From Lachnospiraceae bacterium (lineage in GTDB: Bacteria; Bacillota; Clostridia; Lachnospirales; Lachnospiraceae), in contig VSND01000010.1 in assembly GCA_009774145.1 (NCBI GenBank), positions 31,567 through 95,566 on the forward strand: DNA of 64,000 nt, in the 5' to 3' direction. The translations under genes were made by a program, and so were the position numbers. Positions within the stretch are counted from its first letter, which is position 1. The number at the start of each line of letters is the position of its first letter. Below are positions 8,642 through 17,015 of this stretch, in pieces. A model generated the notes under the pieces. That model did no database searches. It was not told the DNA's origin and was given only the letters and a program-made list of their open reading frames with translations.

Positions 8642-8969
8642 GTTCCGCCCATGGCCGGGCGATGCCCTGTGTCTGGAACGCCTTTCGGCCCTTCCCGTCC
8701 GAAAAACGTTCCGGCATCTCCCGCACATGGGCTGTATGGGATCGAGTTCCGCCCATGGCCGGGCGATGCCCTGTGTCTGGAACGCCTTTCGGCCCTTCCC
8801 GTCCGAAAATCGTTCCGGCATCTCCCGCACATGGGCTGTATGGACTGCGTTCCGCCCATGGCCGGGCGATGCCCTGTGTCTGGAACGCTTTTCGGCCCTT
8901 CCCGTCCGAAAATCGTTCCGGTATCTCCCGCACATGGGCTGTATGGGCTGAGTTCCGCCCATGGCCGGG
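8642..8969. repeat. Tandem repeat of 103-104 bp inside the pyr operon
   Basis: Three full units begin at 8642, 8746 and 8849; a fourth of ~18 bp begins at 8952. Units differ at only a few positions. Each holds two possible hairpins that share the GGAAC segment: GTTCC/GGAAC enclosing GGGC-GAT-GCCC, and GGAACG..TTTCGG / CCGAAA..CGTTCC. A unit length that is not a multiple of three and open frames on both strands argue against coding. It fills the gap between the pyrF stop and the pyrK start, so it is transcribed with the operon. Confidence 0.95.
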
Positions 8970-9899
8970 TTAAAGTTCCGCTTCCAGTGCTCCGCGGATA
9001 TCCACAATCATGTCTTCTACGGCTGCTCTGGATGCTTCTGCAAAATGCGCTTCCCCATACTTTGCATAGGCTTCCTGTTTATATGCTGCGATAATCCCTC
9101 TGGAAGAGTTCACGATCGCACCAAGACCGTCCTCGTTAAAAAAGTGCACCAGGTCCTTTCCTTTGCCGCCCTGAGCCCCGTAGCCCGGCACCAGGATAAA
9201 AGACTTCGGCATCACCTTTCGGAGAGTTTTTCCCTGCTCCGGATAGGTGGCGCCTACCACAGCGCCGATATAGCTGTATGTATCGCCGCAGTGGGCTTCC
9301 CCCCACTCGGCCACTTTCTCGCCCACCAGCTCATAGAGCGGCCTGCCGTCCACCAGCCTGTCCTGAAATTCTCCGCTGGACGGATTGGATGTCTTTACAA
9401 GGATGAACAGGCCCTTCTTCTCTTCCTTACATACCTCAATAAAGGGATTCACCCCGTCCGAACCCAGATAGGGATTGACTGTCGCAAAATCCTCGTCAAA
9501 TCCGGCATACACTCTGCTGCCCACCTGTACCTTTCCCAGATGGCCCGCCGCATAGGCCGCCGAGGTGGAACCAATGTCGCCCCGCTTTACGTCTCCGATA
9601 ACAACCAGCCCTCTGGATTTGCAGTAATCCACCGTCTTCTTATATGCCTCCAGCCCTTTCACGCCGAACTGCTCATACATGGCGATCTGAGGCTTTACCG
9701 CAGGAATCAGGTCAAACGTATGATCCACGATCTCCTTATTAAACTGCCAGATAGCCTCTGCCGCTCCCCGCAGCGTCTCTCCATACTCCTCGAACGCCGC
9801 CTTCTGCACATGCTCCGGCACATACGAAAGCATCGGGTCCAGCCCCACCACAATGGGCGCTCCTGTCTTCTGGATTTTTTCAATCAATCTGTTAATCAT
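8970..9899 (-). CDS. pyrF: Orotidine 5'-phosphate decarboxylase, long form
   Basis: PyrF decarboxylates OMP to UMP. The 309-aa length and the motifs IVVGLDPM, VIGDVKRGDIGST and ILVPGYGAQGG fit the long (type 2) OMP decarboxylases rather than the ~240-aa form. An AAAGGAG box 8 nt upstream sets the start at 9899; a frame start at 9995 has no such signal. It is the first gene of the pyr operon. I found no recognisable PyrR attenuator in the ~120-bp leader. Confidence 0.95.
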   Translation of the reverse strand: MINRLIEKIQKTGAPIVVGLDPMLSYVPEHVQKAAFEEYGETLRGAAEAIWQFNKEIVDHTFDLIPAVKPQIAMYEQFGVKGLEAYKKTVDYCKSRGLVVIGDVKRGDIGSTSAAYAAGHLGKVQVGSRVYAGFDEDFATVNPYLGSDGVNPFIEVCKEEKKGLFILVKTSNPSSGEFQDRLVDGRPLYELVGEKVAEWGEAHCGDTYSYIGAVVGATYPEQGKTLRKVMPKSFILVPGYGAQGGKGKDLVHFFNEDGLGAIVNSSRGIIAAYKQEAYAKYGEAHFAEASRAAVEDMIVDIRGALEAEL

Positions 9900-10022
9900 G
9901 TTGTGTCTCCTTTTCATCTGTCTCTCTTGATATGCTGCCTGTAAGCTCTCAATATATAAAGAACAGCCCTTCTTTGTATACCTGCCATGTGACATCTATC
10001 CCTCCGCAAACCAGAAGTTTAC

Positions 10023-10361
10023 CTATCCCAAATCAAACCAGTAATCCAAAGTTTCCTGTTCATTATAGTAACTGTTCAAAAATTCTTTCAGTTCTTGTAT
10101 CCTGTTTTGAATATATTTCATATCTCTGCCGCCATTATGATTCACCCAGTCAAAAACAGAGTCCAACTCTGCTAATACACCTGGAATGGTATTTATTGAA
10201 AACATCCCGCCGCATACAAATATTTTGATTTTACATTCAGAAATGGCTTTTTCCCATGTTTCCTTCCAGACCCTTTGAAATGAAACCGGCATTTCGTCAA
10301 CTATCCGGCTTTCTGGATAATTAAAATCCTCGCCTTTAAAAACAAATAAAGAAACTGACAT
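10023..10361 (-). CDS. Hypothetical acidic protein, 112 aa
   Basis: A 112-aa protein beginning MSVSLFVFKGEDFNYPES, rich in Trp and Tyr (WKETWEKA, YYNEQETLDYWFDLG), with no membrane segment. I do not recognise the family. Size and composition resemble small immunity proteins of contact-dependent toxins, but no toxin gene is nearby, so this is only a comparison. The start at 10361 has a GCGGAGC box ~7 nt upstream; an ATG at 10391 is less well placed. The AT-rich DNA differs from its neighbours and could mark a transferred gene. Confidence 0.55.
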   Translation of the reverse strand: MSVSLFVFKGEDFNYPESRIVDEMPVSFQRVWKETWEKAISECKIKIFVCGGMFSINTIPGVLAELDSVFDWVNHNGGRDMKYIQNRIQELKEFLNSYYNEQETLDYWFDLG

Positions 10362-10403
10362 TGTACCGCTCCGCAAATCCTTAATTGTCAACGTTATTAT
10401 AGC

Positions 10404-11423
10404 CTATTTTACTGATACACCATTTCGAAAAGAAAGTTTCCCAAACAGCAGAAAGCGAACCGGAGCAATCCGGTCAATAAGCCAGATAAGCGCCGCTGTG
10501 ATTCCGCTCATAACCGCAAAGGCCGCCAGACTGTACAGCAGTCCTTCCGGACTCCAGAAAAGAAACGTCTTTTTGTCCGGATTCAGTATGGCAGCAAACT
10601 GATAGTGCAGTACATAAATCTCCAGTGTATAATGCCCCAGCCGCGCCAGCTTTGATTTCATGCGGTTTTCCTTCCAGTCCAGTACCAGCCGGATGACTGC
10701 CAGACATCCCAGAAAGGAAGCGGCCGTCTGAATGCCGAGCATCACGATCCCGGTTACGGTCACCAGATCAAGAAACACTGCCATTCCAAGAAATACCAGC
10801 CCGCCCATATACGCCCCCCATCTTTGCAGAAACTCCGGTATCCGTCCCCGAAGCAGTTCCGGATGCAGACCGCAGAAATACGCACTCACATAATACGGCA
10901 GATAGATCACCAGAAGCGACGGACTCAGAAATGTCACTCCTGCCAGATAAGCCGCAAGGATCACGCCGCATCCCCCGAAGATCACAGCCCACAATCCCCA
11001 CTCGCTCTTTGTCTTCGCCTGAACCAGCTGCGCCGTGTATGCGATCCAGGTAAACAGGAATAAGGTCATCAGAAACCAGAGACCATAATCCAGCTGGAAC
11101 AGCGCTGTCTTCCATGCCCGCGGCACATACGTGATATGCTGTATGGTGAGCCAGGAGAAAAACGGAATCAGATAGGAAACGGCGCGCCTGCCCATCCGCC
11201 CCCGGTACTGCCTTACAGTCTCCACCTTCGCGCCCGCTCCCGCCAGATATCCGCTGATCAGGAAAAAAAGCGGCATCTGCAAAGATTTGATCACATCATA
11301 CAGATACGGATCTGTCATATGGTTATGCACCTGCACATGCCCGAACATGACCAGAAGGATTGCGATGCCCTTCAGGCAGTCCAGCGTTTCGTTTCGCTCT
11401 TTTATCAAAAATCCTGCCTCCAT
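10404..11423 (-). CDS. Membrane acyltransferase (acyltransferase 3 family)
   Basis: A 339-aa protein with about ten membrane segments. NETLDCLKGIAILLVMFGHV supplies the conserved Asp and His of acyltransferase-3 proteins, and MPLFFLISGYLAG is the second family block. Members O-acetylate or otherwise acylate cell-surface sugars. It is monocistronic and divergent from the TagF-like gene, with which it shares an overlapping promoter region. Confidence 0.88.
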   Translation of the reverse strand: MEAGFLIKERNETLDCLKGIAILLVMFGHVQVHNHMTDPYLYDVIKSLQMPLFFLISGYLAGAGAKVETVRQYRGRMGRRAVSYLIPFFSWLTIQHITYVPRAWKTALFQLDYGLWFLMTLFLFTWIAYTAQLVQAKTKSEWGLWAVIFGGCGVILAAYLAGVTFLSPSLLVIYLPYYVSAYFCGLHPELLRGRIPEFLQRWGAYMGGLVFLGMAVFLDLVTVTGIVMLGIQTAASFLGCLAVIRLVLDWKENRMKSKLARLGHYTLEIYVLHYQFAAILNPDKKTFLFWSPEGLLYSLAAFAVMSGITAALIWLIDRIAPVRFLLFGKLSFRNGVSVK

Positions 11424-11438
11424 GACGAATTATTAAAC

Positions 11439-11482
11439 ATTTTATCACAGGATTTGACCGCAAACAAGGCATATGTTACACT
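11439..11482. promoter_or_regulatory. Overlapping divergent promoters
   Basis: Minus strand: TTGTTT (11467-11462) and TAAAAT (11444-11439), 17-bp spacer, drives the acyltransferase. Plus strand: TTGACC (11454-11459) and TACACT (11477-11482), 17-bp spacer, drives the TagF-like gene. The two promoters lie within 44 bp, with their -35 boxes nested in each other's spacers, so polymerase should not be able to occupy both at once. Confidence 0.7.
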
Positions 11483-11601
11483 AACCACTGATAACCCTGC
11501 AAATCAGACCACTGTTTCTACTTAATTACCAGTCAGGACATACAGGCTGCAGACTGAATGGGGACAGGTGTCTGAACAACCACAGAACCGGAGCATTTAT
11601 C

Positions 11602-12783
11602 ATGACAGAAAAACTGCGTCGTTCCCCTTTATACCCTGTACTTGCCAAACTGTACCCTCTGCTGCATAAAACCCTGATCTGGTGGGCATGGCAGATCTGT
11701 TCTCTGTTTCCCGTCCAGAGGCAGAAAATCGTATTCAGCAACTTTAACGGAAGCGGCTTCGGGGATAACACCCGGTACATTGCGGAGGAATGCATCCGCC
11801 GGAGGATTCCTCACAGGCTCTACTGGGTCTGCGAAAAACCCGGGTGCACCTTTCCGCCTGAACTTATCATCATACGCCCCAACACGCTTCGTTTTGTCTA
11901 CCACATGTCCACTGCAGGCATCTGGGTGGACAACACAAGAAAGCTGTATTATTTTAAAAAGAAAAAGAACCAGACCTACATTCAGACCTGGCACGGAGGC
12001 CCCGGACTGAAGCGCATTGAACGGGATGCCGGCAACGGACTGAGCCGGGAATATATTGCCTATGCCAAAAAGGATTCTGAACATATTGATCTGCTTTTGA
12101 GCTGCTGCGGTTTTTGCACCCGCTGTTACCGAAACTGTTTCTGGTATGACGGACCGATTCTGGAAAAAGGCATCCCCAAAAACGACCTTTATTTTCGTAA
12201 TATTCCCTCCATGCGCCGGATGGTCCGGGCATATTATCAGTTCCCGGAAGAAGTAAATCTGGTGCTCTACGTCCCTACCTGGCGGGAAGACCGAAAGCTT
12301 CATGTATACCATCTGGATTTTGAAGGCTGTCTGGATGCTTTTGAAAAACGGTTCGGCGGAAAGTGGATCATGCTGGTGCGTCTGCACCCCAATGTCAACG
12401 CCGCAGATTTTGATATCCAGTATACAGACCGGGTATGGAATGCGTCCCCTTACGACAATGTACAGGAACTCCTTGCCGCCGGCGATGCAGTCATTACCGA
12501 TTATTCCTCCTGCGGCTTTGACTATATCCAGATCAACCGGCTCTCTTTCTTCTACGCGGAAGACTATGAAGAGATGAAGCGGGACAAGGGATATTATCTG
12601 GAGCTGGATGAACTGCCCGTTCCAAAAGCTTTTTCCAACGGGGAGATGATCCGGAATATACTGGCATATTCGCCGGAGTTCTGGGAAGAGAAACGGGAAA
12701 TATTTATGGAAATGATGGACTATTGCGATGACGGACACGCATCGGAAGCGGTGGTGGACTATATCGCGGAACGCTCCTTATGA
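11602..12783 (+). CDS. CDP-glycerol:glycerophosphate glycerophosphotransferase family (TagF/TagB-like)
   Basis: A 393-aa protein of the enzymes that add glycerol- or ribitol-phosphate to wall teichoic acids and related polymers at the inner membrane face. Motifs seen: TYIQTWHGGPGLKRIERD (TWHG motif with catalytic His), LYVPTWRED, MLVRLHPN and ITDYSSCGFDY (CDP-binding Ser-Ser). Length fits the single-domain form. It stands alone between a promoter at 11.45 kb and a strong terminator. The substrate (glycerol or ribitol phosphate) cannot be told from sequence. Confidence 0.9.
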   Translation: MTEKLRRSPLYPVLAKLYPLLHKTLIWWAWQICSLFPVQRQKIVFSNFNGSGFGDNTRYIAEECIRRRIPHRLYWVCEKPGCTFPPELIIIRPNTLRFVYHMSTAGIWVDNTRKLYYFKKKKNQTYIQTWHGGPGLKRIERDAGNGLSREYIAYAKKDSEHIDLLLSCCGFCTRCYRNCFWYDGPILEKGIPKNDLYFRNIPSMRRMVRAYYQFPEEVNLVLYVPTWREDRKLHVYHLDFEGCLDAFEKRFGGKWIMLVRLHPNVNAADFDIQYTDRVWNASPYDNVQELLAAGDAVITDYSSCGFDYIQINRLSFFYAEDYEEMKRDKGYYLELDELPVPKAFSNGEMIRNILAYSPEFWEEKREIFMEMMDYCDDGHASEAVVDYIAERSL

Positions 12784-12792
12784 ATTACCGAA

Positions 12793-12819
12793 AGCTCCGG
12801 GATCGCCCGGAGCTTTTTA
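12793..12819 (+). terminator. Intrinsic terminator after the TagF-like gene
   Basis: A 9-bp GC-rich stem AGCTCCGGG / CCCGGAGCT with a 4-nt loop (12802-12805), then TTTTTAT. On the other strand it is followed by only three T's, so it may help stop the convergent XRE gene as well. Confidence 0.93.
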
Positions 12820-12823
12820 TGGT

Positions 12824-13636
12824 CTATCTGTTTTTCTTTGCATAGTCGCAAATCAGGGAAACAAACGCCAGGATCAGCAGCAGAAAGGCAGACAGCATAT
12901 CCCATACATCCAGAACAGGCTCTTCTGTCATTTTGGAAAGTATCCCATTGACGATAAACATAAACGGAATGGCTGATAAAAAAGCGATTCCAAGAGCGGC
13001 CAGTTTTCTTTTTTTCCCGATCTGTTTAAAAACTGCGACCAGGATCCACAGAAAAATGATTGAAACCACCGCTATCACTGCACCAACGGAATATACTTCC
13101 CGTACTTTTATGATGTTTCCCAGCAAAAACAAATATGGAACTGTAAAAATACTCCATGATACATAACTTAAAATAATTCCTCTCCTTCCAAGGATGAGTC
13201 CCGGAAACAATATGACCCATGCAAACACAATCGAGCTGACCGGAATCAGCGACCATGTCAGATGACCGGATACTGCAATATTACAAATGATGCATATCAT
13301 AACAGCTCCCAGAAGCACTGCTGAAAAAAGTGCAGCGATAACCACATTCTTTGCCATATGATTTTCATCTTTTCTTTTCAGAGCGATCAGATTTTCGTCT
13401 GCCTTTTTTTCATAGCTTTCCATGTCAATTCTCTCTCCGCTTAACAGTTCATTTACTGTGATGCCCAGTATCTCACAAAGTTCCAGCATAACAGACGAAT
13501 CCGGCATACTTTTTCCGGTTTCCCATTTCGATACCGCTCTGTCCGTAATGTTCAGCTTTTCTGCCAGCTGCGCCTGCGTCATCCTTTTCTCTTTCCGGCA
13601 TTCAGAAATAAATGTTCCAGTCTTTGTCTGATTCAT
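12824..13636 (-). CDS. XRE-type regulator fused to a membrane domain
   Basis: A 270-aa protein. Residues ~1-65 form a helix-turn-helix (MTQAQLAEKLNITDRAVSKWETGKSMPD); after a short charged linker, ~95-265 contain about five membrane segments. It is therefore probably a membrane-anchored DNA-binding protein that senses the envelope. It converges on the TagF-like gene and sits beside the surface polysaccharide operon, which may be its target. Two AACCGGC-type palindromes lie upstream and could be its own binding sites. Confidence 0.85.
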   Translation of the reverse strand: MNQTKTGTFISECRKEKRMTQAQLAEKLNITDRAVSKWETGKSMPDSSVMLELCEILGITVNELLSGERIDMESYEKKADENLIALKRKDENHMAKNVVIAALFSAVLLGAVMICIICNIAVSGHLTWSLIPVSSIVFAWVILFPGLILGRRGIILSYVSWSIFTVPYLFLLGNIIKVREVYSVGAVIAVVSIIFLWILVAVFKQIGKKRKLAALGIAFLSAIPFMFIVNGILSKMTEEPVLDVWDMLSAFLLLILAFVSLICDYAKKNR

Positions 13637-13690
13637 CCTGTTTTCCTTTCTTTTTTCTCTTTATATACCGCATCGTATGTAATCTACACG

Positions 13691-13729
13691 AACCGGCGGT
13701 TGAATATGGGAGAATCAACCGGCAGTTGG
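13691..13729. promoter_or_regulatory. Paired palindromic sites upstream of the XRE-membrane gene
   Basis: AACCGGCGGTT (13691-13701) is a perfect 5-1-5 palindrome, and CAACCGGCAGTTG (13717-13729) is a near copy 26 bp away. Such spacing (about 2.5 helical turns) suits paired operators. The likely ligand is the adjacent XRE protein; this is inference from position. Confidence 0.5.
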
Positions 13730-13780
13730 GAAGCCGTCTTCGTTTTTTCTCCTCTTACCAGCAAATGTTTTTGAGTAACG

Positions 13781-13812
13781 AAAAAAACCGCCCTTCCTCA
13801 TGAATGGGCGGT
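13781..13812 (-). terminator. Terminator of the surface polysaccharide operon
   Basis: On the minus strand a 7-bp stem ACCGCCC / GGGCGGT (13812-13806 and 13793-13787) with a 12-nt loop is followed by seven T's. It lies 33 nt after the stop of the last acyltransferase gene. Confidence 0.93.
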
Positions 13813-13844
13813 AAATTCAGCAGCCTGTCAGCCAGGAAAAATCT

Positions 13845-14873
13845 TTATCTTTTCATGTTCTTATGCCAGAACCACCCGACCCCTGTCAGCGTCGCCATGC
13901 TTCCGACCACCAGCAGAATCTGTGTCAGCACTGCCGGAAGCCCCAGCAGGGATGCGCAGGTTCGGATGAACATGAACAAAAACATATGGAAGCACAGAAC
14001 CGTCAATGTTTCCTGACCTGCCAGCGAGCAGAGTTTCATAAGCGGAGGGCATTTTTTCTCCAGCCACATGCCGGCCGCAAAGACCAGAAGAGAACCGGTC
14101 GTTCCGGCGGTCAGACAGAGCAGGATGCTGTGCCCGTAATCTCCGCTGGACAGATTCATACTCCCGTTCAGCTGAGAAGCCGTGATAAATGCCACCAGCA
14201 GCAGACCAAGAAACCACAGTTCTCCCAGAAGCTTTTCCTGCTTTTTCTCCCGCAGAAACTCCCCTGCCGCCATGAAGCAGGCAAACAGCGGAACCGCATC
14301 CAGACTCCAGGGCAGCAGAAGTTTTGTGCCGTAATGCCACAAAAACGCCATGACGGCGCCCAATGCCAGAAGCACATATTTCCATCTGCTCCGGTCGGCA
14401 AATCCATACCACGCACTGGTCAGGAACAGGGCGGTCAGAAACCAGAGCGGCGCATTTAACAGATTCAGAAGCACCGGATTCTCCCCGGCATACGCCATCG
14501 TGTGCATCTGATTTCTGGAATAAAAGATACCCAGAACAGAAAGCAGCTTCAGATCACCGGGCGTTCCTGCCAGAAGCGAATCCTTTACCCAGAAAAACAG
14601 CCACAGAAACGCGCTGGTCCCGGCGTAGGGCAGCAGCAGGCGCTTTGCCTTTTTTTTCAGATAAGCGCGGAAAGTCTCTCCTTCTTTGTGCCGGAACGTA
14701 TACCCTGCCGCCACGAAAAAGACCGGCATATAGAACATGCCCCCATAAAAGGTCACCGGCCCCGGCGAACCTTCCGCATGAACCAGAAGCACCACCAGGA
14801 TTCCCAGAACTTTCCCAAAATCCAGCCACCCAAGGCGCTCTTTTGTCTTATCTCCTGTCAAAGATCCGTCCAA
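13845..14873 (-). CDS. Acyltransferase 3 family protein (TTG start)
   Basis: A 342-aa polytopic protein. RLGWLDFGKVLGILVVLLVHAE and MPVFFVAAGYTF carry the conserved Asp, His and second block of the acyltransferase-3 family, so it probably acylates an outward-facing glycan. The best start is a TTG at 14873 with AGGAG nine nt upstream, inside the end of the previous acyltransferase (26-nt overlap). It is the last gene of the operon, followed by a terminator. Confidence 0.85.
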   Translation of the reverse strand: MDGSLTGDKTKERLGWLDFGKVLGILVVLLVHAEGSPGPVTFYGGMFYMPVFFVAAGYTFRHKEGETFRAYLKKKAKRLLLPYAGTSAFLWLFFWVKDSLLAGTPGDLKLLSVLGIFYSRNQMHTMAYAGENPVLLNLLNAPLWFLTALFLTSAWYGFADRSRWKYVLLALGAVMAFLWHYGTKLLLPWSLDAVPLFACFMAAGEFLREKKQEKLLGELWFLGLLLVAFITASQLNGSMNLSSGDYGHSILLCLTAGTTGSLLVFAAGMWLEKKCPPLMKLCSLAGQETLTVLCFHMFLFMFIRTCASLLGLPAVLTQILLVVGSMATLTGVGWFWHKNMKR

Positions 14874-15999
14874 TCAGCACCTCTCCTTTCTTGCTCAGCG
14901 GCTCCACATAACGGCAGGACAGTTCGGACAGCAAAACCGTGATCCCGCTGATCAGGATCAGATTCAGAAAACTGGTCAGATTATAACCCAGTATTTCATA
15001 AAAAGCGAGCAGAAACCACGCTCCAAATGTCGCCGTCACCAGAAAATGGATCAGATACAGCGAGTAGGAAATCCGGCCCAGGTACAAAAACCCCCGCATG
15101 GAAAAAAACTGCTGAAGCGGCTCCAGATTCAGCACTGCCGTCACAAAGCAGAGCGCCCCGAAAATATGGTAATAATTCACAAGCACCAGTGGAAGGCTCC
15201 CCCAGATCGTCCCCTCATAGCCGAAACCGGAGGACGGATAACTCATGAAATAAAGCCCCGCCGCCAGCAGAAGCCAGTTCAGCGGCCGGCAGCCGCACAG
15301 CCGTTTGCGCCAGGACCAGTCCGTATGCATCAGATCACAGAGCACATATCCAAGACAGATACTCAGAAAATCCGTGCGCAAAAGCGCCGCCGCCAGTACG
15401 CCGTACAGAAGCCAGCGAAACCGGAACCGGCTCACAAAGGCTGCCAGCGCATAGTCCAGATATGCCCCCAGAAACAGGATCTGAATCGTCCACAGCACAC
15501 CGTTATAGTCATTGCTGCCAAACAGAAAACACCCGTACAGGGATTCCTTCAGCATACCGGAAAGAGACGGAGCAAACGCATTAAAACCCGCAAACCACTT
15601 TTCCGATCCTGCCACCGCAGCCGCCGGCGTATTATAATACAGCCCCAGTTTCATGCACACAAAGATAACCGCATTGACAGCCAGCACTGCAGGCATCAGA
15701 CGAAGATACCGTTTCCAGGCGCTTTGGACAAGCCTGCTTTTATCCCCTGTGAGGAAAAAGTTCCTGCAGAGCAGATACCCGCTGATGACCAGAAAAAGCC
15801 GTACCGCTGTATTTCCGTTAAAAAACAGGTTCAGCGGCGATTTCCCGACTGCAATGTCCAGATTGCCCGGAAGATGACAGCTCTCCGGCTGAAAATGGTA
15901 CATCCCGTAATAAAACGCATATACAAAATGGGTCAGGAACACGATCACGCATCCCAGGCCCTTCAGTCCGTCCAGATATACTATTTTTTTCGTTTCCAT
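14848..15999 (-). CDS. OafA/YrhL-like acyltransferase
   Basis: A 383-aa membrane acyltransferase: IVYLDGLKGLGCVIVFLTHF (Asp, His) and AVRLFLVISGYLLCRNFF near the N-terminus, SYSLYLIHF near the C-terminus. It lacks the C-terminal SGNH domain of some OafA proteins. It overlaps the neighbours on both sides (18 nt with the upstream gene, 26 nt with the downstream one), so the operon end is tightly coupled. Two different acyltransferases in one operon suggest two acylation sites on the glycan. Confidence 0.88.
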   Translation of the reverse strand: METKKIVYLDGLKGLGCVIVFLTHFVYAFYYGMYHFQPESCHLPGNLDIAVGKSPLNLFFNGNTAVRLFLVISGYLLCRNFFLTGDKSRLVQSAWKRYLRLMPAVLAVNAVIFVCMKLGLYYNTPAAAVAGSEKWFAGFNAFAPSLSGMLKESLYGCFLFGSNDYNGVLWTIQILFLGAYLDYALAAFVSRFRFRWLLYGVLAAALLRTDFLSICLGYVLCDLMHTDWSWRKRLCGCRPLNWLLLAAGLYFMSYPSSGFGYEGTIWGSLPLVLVNYYHIFGALCFVTAVLNLEPLQQFFSMRGFLYLGRISYSLYLIHFLVTATFGAWFLLAFYEILGYNLTSFLNLILISGITVLLSELSCRYVEPLSKKGEVLIGRIFDRR

Positions 16000-17015
16000 A
16001 TATAATTTCCCATTCCCGCATCTCTTAAAAGCTCTGCGCCCAGCCAGAGGATCACCAGAAGCTGCAGAACGGCAAAGACCGCCATGGGCATCATGGATTC
16101 CCCGTTAAAACATTCCTGATATCCGGCAAAGGCCACGATCTGCAAAACCAGCGGCGTCAGAAATTCTCCCGGTGCGGTCATCATATAAAGTATTGCCAGA
16201 ACACAGGGCAGATATCCATACGACTGGTCCATATACGGCAGAACGTATCCCGTAAAAAGTACGCAGAACAGAAACAGGCGAAGAAGATGCAGGCCCTTTT
16301 GTTCCGGTTTTCCCATACTGAACAGATACAGAAACAGCACGGACAGACCGCCTGCAAGAAACAGTCCCACCAGCGCCAGCGGATCGATCCGCTGTCCCTG
16401 CACCGCCTCTCTTCCCACGATCTCATAGACATTGGGCCAGTGAAAGGTAACCAGCGTATAGCCGGCGCCAAGCCATGCCCGACAGGCATGGAAAAATCTC
16501 GCTCCGCCTGCCGCCAGCAGCAGAAGAAGCTGCTCTGCTTTCAGCCTCCGGTTCTGCCACAGCACCACACATCCCGTCAGAAGCCCCGCATATCTCACGG
16601 ACCACAGAAGCAGCACTGCTGTCACGATGGTGAACAGCCAAGCACCCCATGATTTTTCCGACTGCATCAGAAAAAGCAGCGCACAGAGAAACAGAAGGGC
16701 GCCCACACAGGCATTGCCGCGCAGGATCGTCCCCTCTGCCACGCCCACCGGCAGAATCAGAAGGAGCCCATAAGTCACCAGCGCCTTTTTTCGGCTTGCG
16801 GTCAGACGCTGCACCAGCGCCGCCGCCGCCGCTGCCAGATACCATTCCGCCAGCACATACGGCCAGTGGGGCAGCCCGGTCTCAAAGGGCGTGCGCAGAA
16901 GATATGCCGCGCCCGTGATGCAGACCGCCAGAAGCCCTTCCAGAAATTCAAACTGTACCGTTCCCATACGAAACGTCCGGAACAGAAGTCCCCGGAGCAG
17001 ATCATCCACACGCAT
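15981..17015 (-). CDS. Polytopic membrane protein, probable inactive paralogue of the next transferase
   Basis: A 344-aa protein with about ten membrane segments. It resembles the Gpi18-like protein encoded just upstream: FHWPNVYEIVGREA against IKFPNIYQVIGNQY, and YVLPYMDQSYGYLP against YFIPHMHERYLYLT, followed by similar C-terminal helices. The His-Glu-Arg signature (HMHERY) has become YMDQSY, and the N-terminal acidic loop is not visible. It may be an inactive partner subunit or a diverged enzyme. Its GGGAGG-led ATG overlaps the previous gene by 14 nt. Confidence 0.6.
   Translation of the reverse strand: MRVDDLLRGLLFRTFRMGTVQFEFLEGLLAVCITGAAYLLRTPFETGLPHWPYVLAEWYLAAAAAALVQRLTASRKKALVTYGLLLILPVGVAEGTILRGNACVGALLFLCALLFLMQSEKSWGAWLFTIVTAVLLLWSVRYAGLLTGCVVLWQNRRLKAEQLLLLLAAGGARFFHACRAWLGAGYTLVTFHWPNVYEIVGREAVQGQRIDPLALVGLFLAGGLSVLFLYLFSMGKPEQKGLHLLRLFLFCVLFTGYVLPYMDQSYGYLPCVLAILYMMTAPGEFLTPLVLQIVAFAGYQECFNGESMMPMAVFAVLQLLVILWLGAELLRDAGMGNYIWKRKK

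Noticed and set aside
8642..8969. Possible CRISPR array or protein-coding repeat at the pyrF-pyrK junction
   Set aside because: Units are contiguous without variable spacers, and 103-104 bp is not a multiple of three, so neither a CRISPR array nor a repeat protein fits.
8624..9007. An N-terminal extension of PyrK through the tandem repeat
   Set aside because: PyrK of normal length starts at 8623 with a good ribosome binding site; the extension is translated repeat and overlaps the end of pyrF.
9900..10020. PyrR-type attenuator upstream of pyrF
   Set aside because: No anti-terminator/terminator pair or PyrR-binding loop could be recognised in the short leader.
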